From assembly GCF_003515075.1 (NCBI RefSeq), contig NZ_QWLV01000001.1, positions 743,182-807,181 of the forward strand: a stretch of DNA of 64,000 nt. Direction: 5' to 3'. How positions within the stretch are numbered: position 1 is the first letter of the stretch; the number at the start of each line of letters is the position of its first letter. Under the pieces are notes generated by a model. The model did no database searches, was not told the DNA's origin, and saw only the letters and a list, made by a program, of their open reading frames with translations. The position numbers and the translations under genes are program-made. This DNA comes from Sphingomonas gilva (GTDB lineage Bacteria > Pseudomonadota > Alphaproteobacteria > Sphingomonadales > Sphingomonadaceae). Positions 1 to 10,728 of the stretch are shown here, one piece after another.

Positions 1-1
1 C

Positions 2-319
2 AAGAGCTTCGCCGAGCAGATGGTGAAGGACCACACCGCATCGACCGCCAAGCTGAAGAGCGCGGCCGGCTCGATCACGCCCGATCCGACGATGAACGCG
101 GAGCAGCAGGCGAATATCGATGCGCTGGAGGCCGCCAGCGGCGCGGCGTTCGACACGGCCTATCACACCCAGCAGCTCGCCGCGCACCAGAAGGCGCTCG
201 CCGCGATGCAGGGCTATGCGACATCGGGCGACGACGAGGCGCTGAAGACCTTCGCCTCCGAAACCGCCCCCGTGATCCAGGGCCACCTGACGATGCTTGA
301 AGGCATGCAGGGCATGTAG
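2..319 (+). CDS. DUF4142 domain protein, C-terminal part
   Basis: The reading frame is open from the first base, so the 5' end lies outside the window; the ATG at 20 is probably internal because the preceding codons (K-S-F-A-E-Q) continue the family pattern. The visible 105 residues match the C-terminal half of DUF4142 proteins: a FAEQMVKDH motif, a long helix with Q-Q-L-A-A-H-Q, and a closing segment resembling APVIQGHLTML. Members are small, usually exported, all-helical, ferritin-like proteins of unknown function. A signal peptide would lie upstream and cannot be seen. The family call is fairly secure; the role is not known. Confidence 0.75.
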   Translation, partial: KSFAEQMVKDHTASTAKLKSAAGSITPDPTMNAEQQANIDALEAASGAAFDTAYHTQQLAAHQKALAAMQGYATSGDDEALKTFASETAPVIQGHLTMLEGMQGM

Positions 320-363
320 GGCTGGTCGGGATGGCGGCGCGCTCCAACGCCGTCATTCCGGCC

Positions 364-813
364 TCAACGCTGCCGGGCGAACTCGGCCATCAGCGGGCCG
401 TATTCCTCCCTTGCGGGGAACTGCGGAAAGCTGTGCGCCGCGCCGGTTCTCGCCCAGGGCAGCGCCTCGCTGGTGTAGGATTCGATATAGGGCGCGAACC
501 AGGTCGCATCGTCCAGCATCGTCGCGCGGACGTTGACGAAGGGCATGTCGAAGGTCGTGTAGAGCCAGCTCTTGCACCAGTCGCAGTGATGATGATGCGA
601 TTGCTCGCCGTGCAGCCCGCCGATCACCGGCTCGCCTGCGGTCACCGCGAACCCGTCCGCCGGCACCATGACGGTGGTGGAAAAGGCGCTGGCGGTCATC
701 CGCTGGCAGCCGGTGCAGTGGCACGCCATCGCCATCAGCGGCGGCGCGCTGATGCGGAAACGCACCTTGCCGCAGCGGCAGCCGCCGTCCAGGGGAAGGT
801 CAGGCATCTTCAT
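364..813 (-). CDS. GFA/CENP-V-type zinc-binding protein
   Basis: A 149-residue protein with the zinc motifs of the GFA (glutathione-dependent formaldehyde-activating enzyme-like) fold: GGCRCGKVRF near residue 12, CHCTGCQRM near residue 32 and CDWCKSW near residue 77. Most family members have no proven activity; binding of glutathione or a small S-adduct is the family-level guess. I place the start at 813 because GGGAGAAGAAG lies directly upstream of it on the minus strand, although the frame is open to an ATG at 831. It stands alone, convergent with the DUF4142 gene and divergent from the DUF3140 gene. Confidence 0.8.
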   Translation of the reverse strand: MKMPDLPLDGGCRCGKVRFRISAPPLMAMACHCTGCQRMTASAFSTTVMVPADGFAVTAGEPVIGGLHGEQSHHHHCDWCKSWLYTTFDMPFVNVRATMLDDATWFAPYIESYTSEALPWARTGAAHSFPQFPAREEYGPLMAEFARQR

Positions 814-878
814 TCTTCTTCTCCCTCGCAACCGCGCGCGATCGTTTCGCGTTGGCGGCAGGACTAGGGAGCGGATGA

Positions 879-1220
879 ATGGCCGACAAGGACGATCACG
901 AGCGGGTGTGGAAGGATTTCGCCCAGGCGGTCAACATGAGCCCGTCCGAGATCGAGAAGTGGCTGGAGACCGACGAAAGCCGCAAGGTCGGCTACAAGCC
1001 CGACGGTGGCGAAAGTGTCGGCCACGCCTCGGGTCGCCGGATCGTCGAGATCAAGCGCAAGAGGAAGGCGGACCTTACCGGCGCCGATTATGCGCACATG
1101 CGCAAGGTTGTCGGCTATGTGAGGCGCCATCTGGCGCAGGGGCCGCACGAGGAGCACCGGATTCCGGGCTCGCGCTGGCGCTATTCGCTGATGAACTGGG
1201 GGCATGACCCGCTGAAATGA
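879..1220 (+). CDS. DUF3140 family protein
   Basis: A 113-residue, charged, soluble protein. The sequence begins MADKDDHERVWKDFAQAVNM and contains a W-L-x-T-D-E-S segment, a basic stretch (IKRKRKADLTGADYAHM), and an RHL...RWRYSLMNWGHDP ending, as in the DUF3140 family. Family members are small proteins of unknown function, often annotated as possible DNA-binding proteins. Its TGA overlaps the ATG of the following PAP2 gene by four bases (1217-1220), so the two are probably translationally coupled, although no functional link is known. Confidence 0.75.
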   Translation: MADKDDHERVWKDFAQAVNMSPSEIEKWLETDESRKVGYKPDGGESVGHASGRRIVEIKRKRKADLTGADYAHMRKVVGYVRRHLAQGPHEEHRIPGSRWRYSLMNWGHDPLK

Positions 1221-1885
1221 CGAGATTGCCCGCGGACCCGGTCATCCGCCGCCTGCTCCTGATCGGCAGCCTGTGCTGGCTGGCGGCGGCGATCGTGATC
1301 GCGCTTGCCTGGACCGGCGTGATCGTCGGTGCGGACCGCTGGGCGATCGAGCGCCTGAGACCGTCGGCGGAGGCGATGCCGCTTGCGACCGAGGCGATGC
1401 GCTGGGCGACCTGGCTCGGCGATTGGCCGCGGCGCCTCGCCATCGCTGGGGCGTTCTTCGCCTATCTCGTCTGGCGGCGCTTCGGCCGGGCGGCTTCGTA
1501 CATTCTCTACACCACGCTCGGCATATGGGCGCTCAACGCCTGGGCGCTCAAGCCCATGTTCGGCCGGGCTCGTCCCGACGGGGCGGGCGAACTCGTCGCG
1601 GTCGGCGCTAGCCATGCGCTGCCCAGCGGCCATGCCGCCAACGCCGCCGCGGTGTTCACCGCGATCGCCCTGGTCGCCTCGGTGATCTGGTGGCGCAGGA
1701 TGCAGCGCCGCGCGATCTGGTCGGCGGCGGCGATCGCCATCCTGCTGGTCGGCGTCTCACGCGTGTGGCTGGCGGCTCACTGGCCGAGCGACGTGGCGGC
1801 CGGCTGGCTCGTCGGCTTGGGCTGGGCGCTGCTGCTCGCCGCGCTGCTCAAGCCGGTCAAGGCGCGCGAGTCGAGCCGCCGATAA
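1217..1885 (+). CDS. PAP2-family membrane phosphatase
   Basis: A 222-residue integral membrane phosphatase with the three signature motifs of type 2 phosphatidic acid phosphatases: K-x6-R-P at residues 112-120 (KPMFGRARP), PSGH at 136-139 and SR-x5-H-x3-D at 181-192 with His188 and Asp192. About five or six hydrophobic segments surround them. Expected substrates are lipid phosphates such as phosphatidate, undecaprenyl pyrophosphate or lipid A phosphates, hydrolysed at the outer face of the inner membrane. The substrate cannot be told from sequence. The last 109 bases overlap the end of the convergent membrane-protein gene. Confidence 0.87.
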   Translation: MTRLPADPVIRRLLLIGSLCWLAAAIVIALAWTGVIVGADRWAIERLRPSAEAMPLATEAMRWATWLGDWPRRLAIAGAFFAYLVWRRFGRAASYILYTTLGIWALNAWALKPMFGRARPDGAGELVAVGASHALPSGHAANAAAVFTAIALVASVIWWRRMQRRAIWSAAAIAILLVGVSRVWLAAHWPSDVAAGWLVGLGWALLLAALLKPVKARESSRR

Positions 1886-3423
1886 AGCGCGCCATTGGCG
1901 TCGCTCCATATCTCCGTGAAGCGGCCTCTCGCCTGCGCCGGCGTCAGCCGGTCACCCGATATCCAGAGATAGTCGTAGCCATCGGGCGGCAATGTCATCA
2001 GCACCTCGCGTACCGACCGCCCGCCGCGCAGATCGGTGATGTCGCGCCCGACATTGGGGCAATCGGGCGGCCAGATATGCTGCGAGGGGTCGTGATAATA
2101 GATGGGCGAGGGGCGATAGATCACCTCGGTCGCGTGCAGCCCTGACACGTCCCACAGGCTGTTGATCCAGGCTTGGCGGTAATGGACCGCCATGCTGGGG
2201 ATGTGGCTGTTGGCGGCGTGCGGCCATTGCCGGCACGATCGTTCGGTGAATGCCATGATCCTCGCTCCGCGCTCGACATGGTTCAGCGCCGACAGCGTGG
2301 ATCGGTTGGCCGCCTCATAGCCGACGAATGCATGGGTGGTGATCGCCAGCCGCAGCGCGAACAGCGCGACCCCCATGAACAGGATCGCGCGGGCGGTGCC
2401 GGGCGCAACGCCCCGCCAATCCTGCAGCGCCAGCGCCAGCATCAGCCCCACCGGCGCCAGCCGCATGTCGAGGTAGGAACCGCCCTCCGTGCTGAACGGC
2501 AGCACGATATAGGCGATCCACACCGCGGCGATCGGCCAGCCCGTCCCGCCTGCGAACCGCGCGCCGCGCCGCCAGCCCAGGATGATCACGCCGATCGCCG
2601 CGAGCACGCAGGCGATGTCGAAGACCATGTGCTGGTCCCGCAGGATCGCCGCCAGTTCCTCGAACTTGGACGGCAGCGACCAATGGGTCCCGTCGCCCTG
2701 CTCACCCTCGACGCTGGTGCCCGACAGCCGCCACCACGCGATCAGCGGCAGGATCGCGATCAGCGGACGGCACCGCGTCAGCAGTTCGCGCGCGATCGGA
2801 ACCGGACGATAGCCGAGCGCGCCCGTCGCGCGGCCCAGCTCCCACATGCCGATCAGCATCACCATCAGACAGCCGGCGATGGCGTGGGCCAGGAACACGA
2901 AAGGGATGGCCGCCCAGAACAGGGCTTCGCGCGTGCGCGGTTTCGGATCGAGCAACTTCCAGCCGGCAAAACCGATCAGCGCCAGAGCGGTCGCCAGCCA
3001 ATAGTTGATGAAGCCCCACATGAACGGGCTGGACCAGACGAACAGCAGCGCCCAGCCGATCCCCGCCGCGCCGTCGCGGTTCCAGGCGCGGACGACCAGC
3101 GCGAGCGCCCCGACCATCATGATCGGCGTCAGTAGGGTGATCAGCCAGAAGGCGCTTATCACTCCCACCCACGGGGCAAGCAGCATCACCGGTGCGTCGA
3201 TCGCCAGATTGGGCACGATCTGCGGGTGGACGACGACATAGTCGGCCATCACGGAAGGATCGGCTGCCTGCTGCACGGCGATCGAAATACGCGCGAGATG
3301 GCCTGGCGCATCGACCAGCGGCGGCAGCGTCACCACGGTCAGCGGCAGCGCCGCGGCCAGTGCGGCGATGGCGAAGAACAGCCATAGCGCCCGGCCATGC
3401 CGGGCCTTGATCAGGCGAAACAT
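1777..3423 (-). CDS. polytopic membrane protein, GT-C-like, function unknown
   Basis: A 548-residue protein with an N-terminal hydrophobic segment (LWLFFAIAALAAALPL), then a periplasmic-looking loop with PPLVDAPGHLARI, and about ten further hydrophobic helices. The last roughly 140 residues are soluble. The layout of many helices plus an acidic first loop and a soluble C-terminus recalls GT-C lipid-linked glycosyltransferases, but I see no defining motif and do not assign a reaction. The frame is open to 3480; I start at 3423 because the extra residues are not membrane-like. It lies 96 bases downstream of the GT39 gene, so the two may form a cell-envelope operon. Its 3' end runs 109 bases into the PAP2 gene. 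Confidence 0.6.
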   Translation of the reverse strand: MFRLIKARHGRALWLFFAIAALAAALPLTVVTLPPLVDAPGHLARISIAVQQAADPSVMADYVVVHPQIVPNLAIDAPVMLLAPWVGVISAFWLITLLTPIMMVGALALVVRAWNRDGAAGIGWALLFVWSSPFMWGFINYWLATALALIGFAGWKLLDPKPRTREALFWAAIPFVFLAHAIAGCLMVMLIGMWELGRATGALGYRPVPIARELLTRCRPLIAILPLIAWWRLSGTSVEGEQGDGTHWSLPSKFEELAAILRDQHMVFDIACVLAAIGVIILGWRRGARFAGGTGWPIAAVWIAYIVLPFSTEGGSYLDMRLAPVGLMLALALQDWRGVAPGTARAILFMGVALFALRLAITTHAFVGYEAANRSTLSALNHVERGARIMAFTERSCRQWPHAANSHIPSMAVHYRQAWINSLWDVSGLHATEVIYRPSPIYYHDPSQHIWPPDCPNVGRDITDLRGGRSVREVLMTLPPDGYDYLWISGDRLTPAQARGRFTEIWSDANGALYRRLDSRALTGLSSAASSSAQPKPTSQPAATSLGQ

Positions 3424-3519
3424 GCCGTGCGAAACCCCACCGGCGTCAGATAAGCGTCTCCGGCTCTGATAGCAGCGCAAACGGGGATGGCGAGGGGAAT
3501 GCTCGATCGGGCCCGCAGG

Positions 3520-5091
3520 TCAGCTTCGGGGCAGGCGCTCGTACACCACGCGCGTGCGATAGCCGATCGGCTCGGAATGGATGAGCCGGTAATCGCGGGC
3601 AATGGCGCTGCGCACCAACCGCCACGTGGACAGGTTGGGCTCGTTCTCGATCTCGGCGCTGGTGACGATGACCGGCGGCTTGCGCGCGAGAATGCGGCCA
3701 ACCTCTTCCAGCGTGTTCACGCCGGTCGCGTCATCCTCCCACACGCTGCTGAGGTGCGGCGGGAACGCATATGGCGAATTCAGGCATGAGTTGGTTTTGT
3801 AGTAGAGGATCGGCTCATTGTCGAAAACGAACAGGCAGCCATCTCCCAATCGAGGCGCCGCGACTTCGGCGATGCGATCGATCCCGCTGCCGTCGCCGCG
3901 CGACTTGATGTTGTCGTAGATCTGGATCTTGGTCATGATCAGCGCGGGGATCGCCATGACGATGATCAATGGAGTGGTGACCTGGCGTCCGTTGAGGACA
4001 AACAGGTTCATGCCGGTTCCGGGCGCGCCCATCAGCGGGGCGATTGCCGCCGTCAACGGCACCAGCACCGGCAGGAAATAGTGATCGTAATAGGTGCCGA
4101 AGATCAGCAGGCCCAAGGTCGCGGCGGCAAGCCAGGCGAGGACGAAGGTGCGCGCGCCGGCGGTCGGCAGGGTGGCGCCGGAATAGAAGCGGCCGCGCAT
4201 GACCGCGATCACGCAAAGCCATAGCGGCGCGCTGTACATCGCCATCAGACCAAGCCGGGACATGAGGTCGCGCGTGGGGGAGGGCGGCCGGTCGAAGATC
4301 GAGAGAAAATTGGCGAAGAAGAATGCGTCCGAGTGGCCCAGCCATGCATAAACCGCCCATGCCAACGCGGTCGGCGCGAGCGCAATGGCAACCCAGGCGG
4401 CGGCGAGCGTCAGAACCGGCGCCGGGCGACGAAACACGCGCCATGCCGCCCACATGAGCACAAGGCCGAAGAATATGCCTTCGAACAGCGCGGTGTATTT
4501 CACCTGCATCGCGCTCCCGGCGAGCAGCATCACCACGGCCCCGTCCTTCGCCAGGTCGCGCGGCGCGGGAGAAGTCTCCGCCAGCGCCGTCATCGCCTTC
4601 AATGCGGCAGCGGCCATGAACAGATTGTAGAAAACCGGCGATTGGCCGCCATCTCCGCCGAACAGCATCAGCCAGCACAAATAGGCGATCCCCGCGCTTA
4701 CGCCGCCGAACGTGCTGCCGATGCGCATGCCGATGCGGGCGATGACGAACGCCGTGGCCGTCGCGAACAGCGTCGCGACGATCTGATATTCGACGATGCC
4801 GCCGCCGCCCAGCAGCCTGATCGCGGCGTATATGAGAAACAGTCCGATGGGCTTGCGGTCCCAGATGTCGACATAGGGCAGGTCTCCCTGCAGCATCCGG
4901 TCGCCCATCAGCAGATAGAATTGGTCGTCGACATGCAGCACCGGGTTGCCGAACTGCCAGACGCGCAACAGGAACGCGACGAGCAGCAATATGCCGAGCT
5001 GGAACACCATTCGGTCGGTGCGCGGATAAGGTGTTGCGAACGGACCGGTTTCGACTCGGGTCGATTGCTGTCTGGCGAGGATGTCGCTCAT
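3520..5091 (-). CDS. GT39/ArnT-like membrane glycosyltransferase
   Basis: A 523-residue inner-membrane protein of the PMT/ArnT (GT-C) superfamily. After the first helix (residues 29-46) comes the acidic-loop signature: Asp55-Asp56, then D-R-M-L-Q-G-D-L-P-Y and DIWDRKP at 75-81, followed by about ten hydrophobic helices and a soluble C-terminal domain. Such enzymes move sugars from polyprenyl-phosphate donors to lipids, glycans or proteins on the periplasmic face. Donor and acceptor are unknown. The frame is open to 5340, but the upstream 83 codons are basic, low in hydrophobics and unlike the family, so I use the ATG at 5091; a ribosome site there is weak. It probably leads a two-gene operon. 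Confidence 0.75.
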   Translation of the reverse strand: MSDILARQQSTRVETGPFATPYPRTDRMVFQLGILLLVAFLLRVWQFGNPVLHVDDQFYLLMGDRMLQGDLPYVDIWDRKPIGLFLIYAAIRLLGGGGIVEYQIVATLFATATAFVIARIGMRIGSTFGGVSAGIAYLCWLMLFGGDGGQSPVFYNLFMAAAALKAMTALAETSPAPRDLAKDGAVVMLLAGSAMQVKYTALFEGIFFGLVLMWAAWRVFRRPAPVLTLAAAWVAIALAPTALAWAVYAWLGHSDAFFFANFLSIFDRPPSPTRDLMSRLGLMAMYSAPLWLCVIAVMRGRFYSGATLPTAGARTFVLAWLAAATLGLLIFGTYYDHYFLPVLVPLTAAIAPLMGAPGTGMNLFVLNGRQVTTPLIIVMAIPALIMTKIQIYDNIKSRGDGSGIDRIAEVAAPRLGDGCLFVFDNEPILYYKTNSCLNSPYAFPPHLSSVWEDDATGVNTLEEVGRILARKPPVIVTSAEIENEPNLSTWRLVRSAIARDYRLIHSEPIGYRTRVVYERLPRS

Positions 5092-5354
5092 CGAATGGCC
5101 TGCGGGCGGCGGCGCGACGTGGAGGACATAGTTGGTGCGACCCTTGCTCGTCTGGCACTTGCTGGCCGACGGATTGTCATGGTGAATGTCCGGTCGCGCG
5201 GTTCGTTGCGTCGCAACATTCGCCTCACGGACAGGCCAGGGCAGTTCGTCGTTTGCCGAGGCCATGACGGAGGCCGAACGCATGGGCCTTGGTCGGTTCG
5301 CCGGAACAATGGCGCGATCCGTCGATTGATGCCCTCCCATCAGGAGGAGTTCCC

Positions 5355-5648
5355 ATGAAACGCACCGCCATCATCCTCGCCGCGCTCGCGCTGCCCCTTG
5401 CCGCCTGCGGCGGTGACGGCGACGACGCCCTGGGCGATCGCGCCGAGGAGAATTACGACGCCGCCGCGGACAATCTCGAGGATATGGCCGATAACGCCGC
5501 GACGCCGGCGCAGGAGGACATGCTCGATCAGCAGGCCGACAATCTCGAGGCGATCGGCGAGCAGAAGGAAGAGGCGATCGACGATTCGGATGTCGACGCC
5601 GATCAGTTGACCGAGGAGCAGAAGAACGCGATGACCTCGGTCCAATAG
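5355..5648 (+). CDS. small acidic lipoprotein
   Basis: A 97-residue protein with a lipoprotein signal: MKRTAIILAALALPLAACGG, lipobox L-A-A-C, predicted lipidation at Cys19. The mature part is highly acidic and repetitive, with heptad-like D-N-L-E units and Q-Q-A-D-N-L-E-A, suggesting a helical or coiled-coil segment. The start is fixed by AGGAGG at 5342-5347, seven bases upstream. I do not recognise a family with a known role. Similar short acidic lipoproteins occur in sphingomonads. It is followed by the promoter of the ribosomal block and is probably monocistronic. Confidence 0.75.
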   Translation: MKRTAIILAALALPLAACGGDGDDALGDRAEENYDAAADNLEDMADNAATPAQEDMLDQQADNLEAIGEQKEEAIDDSDVDADQLTEEQKNAMTSVQ

Positions 5649-5674
5649 CCGACAACCCCGAGGCCTCGCCGCGG

Positions 5675-5703
5675 TTGACCGTGCGGGGCCGCGCGTCTAT
5701 AGG
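5675..5703 (+). promoter_or_regulatory. promoter of the str operon
   Basis: TTGACC at 5675-5680 and TATAGG at 5698-5703 are separated by exactly 17 bases, a near-consensus housekeeping sigma-factor promoter. It sits about 170 bases upstream of rpsL, leaving a long leader. The match is read from sequence only; the transcription start is not mapped. Confidence 0.7.
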
Positions 5704-5876
5704 CCCGCCTGCCCGACAAGGGTGGGTGGGCCTTTTGCGCCCGCTTGCCGCGCGAATCGGGCAGCTTGAACATTGCCGCAGCAGCATTGGGCCTGGGGGC
5801 CGCGAAGCACCCGGGTCGATTGTCGTTTGAAAGATCGGGCCGCGGCAAAGTAACCATGTGAAAGGTGAAGGCTTCA

Positions 5877-6248
5877 ATGCCGACGATCAACCAGCTGGTC
5901 CGCAAGGGCCGCGATCCGCAGAAGGCCAAGTCCAAGGTCCCTGCGATGGAGCAGAACCCGCAGAAGCGCGGCGTCTGCACCCGCGTCTATACGACGACCC
6001 CGAAAAAGCCGAACTCGGCGCTGCGCAAGGTGGCCAAGGTCCGCCTGTCGAACCAGCGCGAGGTGATCAGCTACATCCCCGGCGAGGGCCACAACCTGCA
6101 GGAACACAGCGTCGTGCTGATCCGCGGCGGGCGTGTGCGCGATCTTCCCGGCGTGCGCTATCATGTGCTGCGCGGCGTGCTCGACACGCAGGGCGTCAAG
6201 GATCGCCGCCAGTCCCGTTCCAAGTACGGCGCCAAGCGTCCGAAGTAA
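5877..6248 (+). CDS. rpsL: 30S ribosomal protein S12
   Basis: S12, 123 residues, starts [16 protein letters not shown]; an in-frame ATG four codons upstream is disregarded. It lies at the decoding centre of the 30S subunit and contains the [10 protein letters not shown] loop (residues 42-51, Lys43 kept) and the [14 protein letters not shown] loop (83-96). Residue 88 is Arg, where E. coli and most bacteria have Lys; Lys88Arg is a classic streptomycin-resistance substitution in other species. First gene of the str operon; rpsG follows after 51 bases. Confidence 0.98.
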   Translation: MPTINQLVRKGRDPQKAKSKVPAMEQNPQKRGVCTRVYTTTPKKPNSALRKVAKVRLSNQREVISYIPGEGHNLQEHSVVLIRGGRVRDLPGVRYHVLRGVLDTQGVKDRRQSRSKYGAKRPK

Positions 6249-6299
6249 GCCGGCCGCGCATGCGGCCCCATATGGCTGAAGTATTCAAAGGAAAATCAG

Positions 6300-6770
6300 A
6301 TGGCTCGTCGTCGTCGTCCCGAAAAGCGGGAAATCCTGCCTGATCCCAAGTTCGGCGATCAGATCCTCTCCAAGTTCATGAATTCGGTGATGCTGGACGG
6401 CAAGAAGTCCGTCGCCGAGGGCATCGTCTACACCGCGCTCGACACGGTCGAGCAGCGCGCCAAGAAGGATCCGCTCGGCGTGTTCCACGATGCGCTGAAC
6501 AACATCGCGCCGGGCATCGAGGTCCGGTCGCGCCGCGTCGGCGGTGCGACCTATCAGGTGCCGGTCGAGGTGCGTCCCGAGCGCGCCCAGGCGCTGGCGA
6601 TCCGCTGGCTGATCGCCGCCGCGCGCGCGCGTTCGGAGAACACCATGTCGGCGCGGCTGTCGGGCGAGCTGCTGGACGCCGCCAACAACCGCGGCAACGC
6701 GGTGAAGAAGCGCGAGGACACGCACCGCATGGCGGAAGCGAACCGCGCCTTCAGCCACTACCGCTGGTAA
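6300..6770 (+). CDS. rpsG: 30S ribosomal protein S7
   Basis: S7, 156 residues, the usual length. It nucleates assembly of the 16S 3' major domain in the head of the 30S subunit, near the E site. Recognisable features are the start [20 protein letters not shown], the [12 protein letters not shown] helix region and the [18 protein letters not shown] segment, which forms the beta hairpin touching the mRNA exit. The C-terminus ends with the conserved [21 protein letters not shown] stretch precedes the ATG. It is flanked by rpsL and fusA, the canonical str order. Confidence 0.98.
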   Translation: MARRRRPEKREILPDPKFGDQILSKFMNSVMLDGKKSVAEGIVYTALDTVEQRAKKDPLGVFHDALNNIAPGIEVRSRRVGGATYQVPVEVRPERAQALAIRWLIAAARARSENTMSARLSGELLDAANNRGNAVKKREDTHRMAEANRAFSHYRW

Positions 6771-6835
6771 CCCAGGCTTCCTATATCTGGGGGGCCGGCC
6801 ATCCGGCTCCCCACATTGCTAAGGAATTTGAGATC

Positions 6836-8908
<2,073 letters not shown>

Positions 8909-9108
8909 GGCGGAGGAGCTAAGCTCGCTTAGCTCCCCTCAGTCGAAAGGCCGGACGGCCTCGGCATCGCCCGAGGTCCGACGACAGTGGATTTACTCCG
9001 CTGTCGGCCCCAGCAAGGGGTGGCGTTAAGGCGAAACACTCGCTAAGGGGCCGCGTTCGCGCGTGGCCCCAAGGCGCAGCGAAATCGAGTCCAGAAGGTA
9101 GGAAAGCA
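8909..9108 (+). other. hairpin-rich fusA-tuf spacer
   Basis: The spacer holds several potential RNA hairpins. A 10-bp perfect stem with a two-base apex (GGAGCTAAGC / GCTTAGCTCC, 8915-8936) follows the fusA stop. Smaller stems follow: AGGCC/GGCCT and CCTCGG/CCGAGG. Next come CGACAG-T-GGA paired with TCC-G-CTGTCG (8982-9006) and GGGGCC/GGCCCC (9047-9070). None ends in a T run, so these are not simple terminators. They could cause partial termination, processing or mRNA stabilisation that gives tuf its higher expression; that is inference. Confidence 0.5.
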
Positions 9109-10302
9109 ATGGCGAAAGCAAAGTTCGAGCGGAACAAGCCGCACCTCAACATCGGCACCATCGGCCACGTCGACCATGGCAAGACGTCGCTGACGGCTGC
9201 CATCACCAAGGTCCTCGCCGAAGAGGGCCTGTCGGAGAAGGTCGATTTCGAGAATATCGACAAGGCGCCCGAAGAGCGTGAGCGCGGCATCACCATCTCG
9301 ACCGCGCACGTCGAGTACGAGACCAAGAATCGCCACTATGCGCACGTCGACTGCCCCGGCCACGCCGACTATGTGAAGAACATGATCACCGGCGCCGCGC
9401 AGATGGACGGCGCGATCCTGGTGGTGTCGGCCGCCGACGGCCCGATGCCGCAGACCAAGGAGCACATCCTGCTCGCCAAGCAGGTCGGCGTGCCGACCAT
9501 GGTCGTGTTCCTCAACAAGGTCGACCAGGTCGATGACGAGGAGATCCTCGAGCTCGTCGAGATGGAGATCCGCGAGGAGCTTTCGAAGCGCGACTTCGAT
9601 GGCGACAACATTCCGATCATCCGCGGTTCGGCGCTCGCCGCGCTGGAGAGCCGTGACGACAATATCGGCAAGGAAGCCGTGCTGGCGCTGATGGCGGCGG
9701 TCGATGAGTCGATCCCGGAGCCGGATCGCCCGCTCGACAAGCCGTTCATGATGCCGATCGAAGACGTGTTCTCGATCTCGGGTCGCGGCACCGTGGTGAC
9801 CGGCCGCGTCGAGACCGGCGTGGTCAAGGTCGGCGAGGAAGTTGAGATCGTCGGCATCCAGCCGGAAATCCGCAAGACCACCGTCACCGGCGTGGAAATG
9901 TTCCGCAAGCTGCTCGATCAGGGCCAGGCGGGCGACAATATCGGCGCGCTGATCCGCGGCGTCGGCCGTGACGAGGTGGAGCGCGGCCAGGTTCTGGCCA
10001 AGCCCGGCTCGATCAAGCCGCACACCGATTTCCAGTCGGAAGTCTATGTGCTGTCGAAGGATGAAGGCGGCCGGCACACGCCGTTCTTCGCCAACTATCG
10101 TCCGCAGTTCTATTTCCGCACGACCGACGTGACGGGCACGATCGAGCTGCCGGAAGGCACCGAGATGGTCATGCCGGGCGACAACGTGAACCTGGGCGTC
10201 AAGCTGATCGCCCCGATCGCGATGGACCCGGGCCAGCGCTTCACCATCCGCGAAGGCGGTCGCACCGTCGGCGCGGGGGTTGTCAGCAGCATCTCCGCCT
10301 AA
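9109..10302 (+). CDS. tuf: elongation factor Tu
   Basis: EF-Tu, 397 residues, carries aminoacyl-tRNA to the ribosomal A site. The G-domain motifs are GHVDHGKT at 19-26, the RGITISTAH switch I region, [12 protein letters not shown] and [10 protein letters not shown]. Domains II and III follow with the [14 protein letters not shown] segment and the C-terminal [16 protein letters not shown] ribosome site AGGAAAG precedes the ATG. It is the only tuf copy in the window. A strong terminator directly downstream separates it from rpsJ. Confidence 0.98.
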   Translation: MAKAKFERNKPHLNIGTIGHVDHGKTSLTAAITKVLAEEGLSEKVDFENIDKAPEERERGITISTAHVEYETKNRHYAHVDCPGHADYVKNMITGAAQMDGAILVVSAADGPMPQTKEHILLAKQVGVPTMVVFLNKVDQVDDEEILELVEMEIREELSKRDFDGDNIPIIRGSALAALESRDDNIGKEAVLALMAAVDESIPEPDRPLDKPFMMPIEDVFSISGRGTVVTGRVETGVVKVGEEVEIVGIQPEIRKTTVTGVEMFRKLLDQGQAGDNIGALIRGVGRDEVERGQVLAKPGSIKPHTDFQSEVYVLSKDEGGRHTPFFANYRPQFYFRTTDVTGTIELPEGTEMVMPGDNVNLGVKLIAPIAMDPGQRFTIREGGRTVGAGVVSSISA

Positions 10303-10318
10303 TATAGGCGCACCCGCA

Positions 10319-10348
10319 CCGCCCGATTCCCAACCGGGAATCGGGCGG
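10319..10348 (+). terminator. Rho-independent terminator after tuf
   Basis: A perfect 13-bp stem (CCGCCCGATTCCC at 10319-10331 with GGGAATCGGGCGG at 10336-10348) closes over an AACC loop and is followed by TTGCCATTTTATG. It lies 17 bases after the tuf stop and marks the end of the str operon. The T tract is interrupted, so efficiency is uncertain. A smaller hairpin (CCTGCC/GGCAGG, 10380-10395) stands between it and rpsJ. Confidence 0.85.
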
Positions 10349-10419
10349 TTGCCATTTTATGTAAGCTTTTGATTTCAGTCCTGCCCCCGGGCAGGCGGCT
10401 CTTTCGCATCGGTAGGGAC

Positions 10420-10728
10420 ATGGACAGCAATATCCGCATTCGCCTGAAGGCGTTCGATCATCGCGTGCTCGATCAGGCGACCGGCGACATCGCCGACACC
10501 GCGCGGCGCACCGGCGCGCTCATCCGTGGTCCCATTCCGCTCCCGACCCGCATCGAGAAGTTCACCGTGAACCGCGGCCCGCACATCGACAAGAAGTCGC
10601 GTGAGCAGTTCGAGGTGCGCACCTACAAGCGCATGCTCGACATCGTGCAGCCGACGCCGCAGACGGTCGATGCGCTGATGAAGCTCGATCTGGCAGCGGG
10701 TGTTGATGTCGAGATCAAACTCGCCTAA
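10420..10728 (+). CDS. rpsJ: 30S ribosomal protein S10
   Basis: S10, 102 residues, a head protein of the 30S subunit that also acts as transcription factor NusE in antitermination. The sequence starts [20 protein letters not shown]; the frame is open 17 codons upstream, but those residues are not part of the family. The [19 protein letters not shown] loop (the NusB/NusG contact region) and [14 protein letters not shown] are typical. First gene of the S10 operon. It is separated from rplC by a 309-base spacer, which is unusual for this gene pair. Confidence 0.97.
   Translation: MDSNIRIRLKAFDHRVLDQATGDIADTARRTGALIRGPIPLPTRIEKFTVNRGPHIDKKSREQFEVRTYKRMLDIVQPTPQTVDALMKLDLAAGVDVEIKLA

Noticed and set aside
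8915..8936. Terminator after fusA
   Set aside because: The 10-bp stem is strong but is followed by CCTCAGTCG and not a T run, so I list it only as part of a structured spacer.
9043..10077. Minus-strand open frame opposite tuf
   Set aside because: Same shadow effect; the composition is typical of antisense GC-rich frames and no family is recognised.
10380..10395. Terminator or attenuator before rpsJ
   Set aside because: The hairpin is only 6 bp with a C-rich loop and no T tract.
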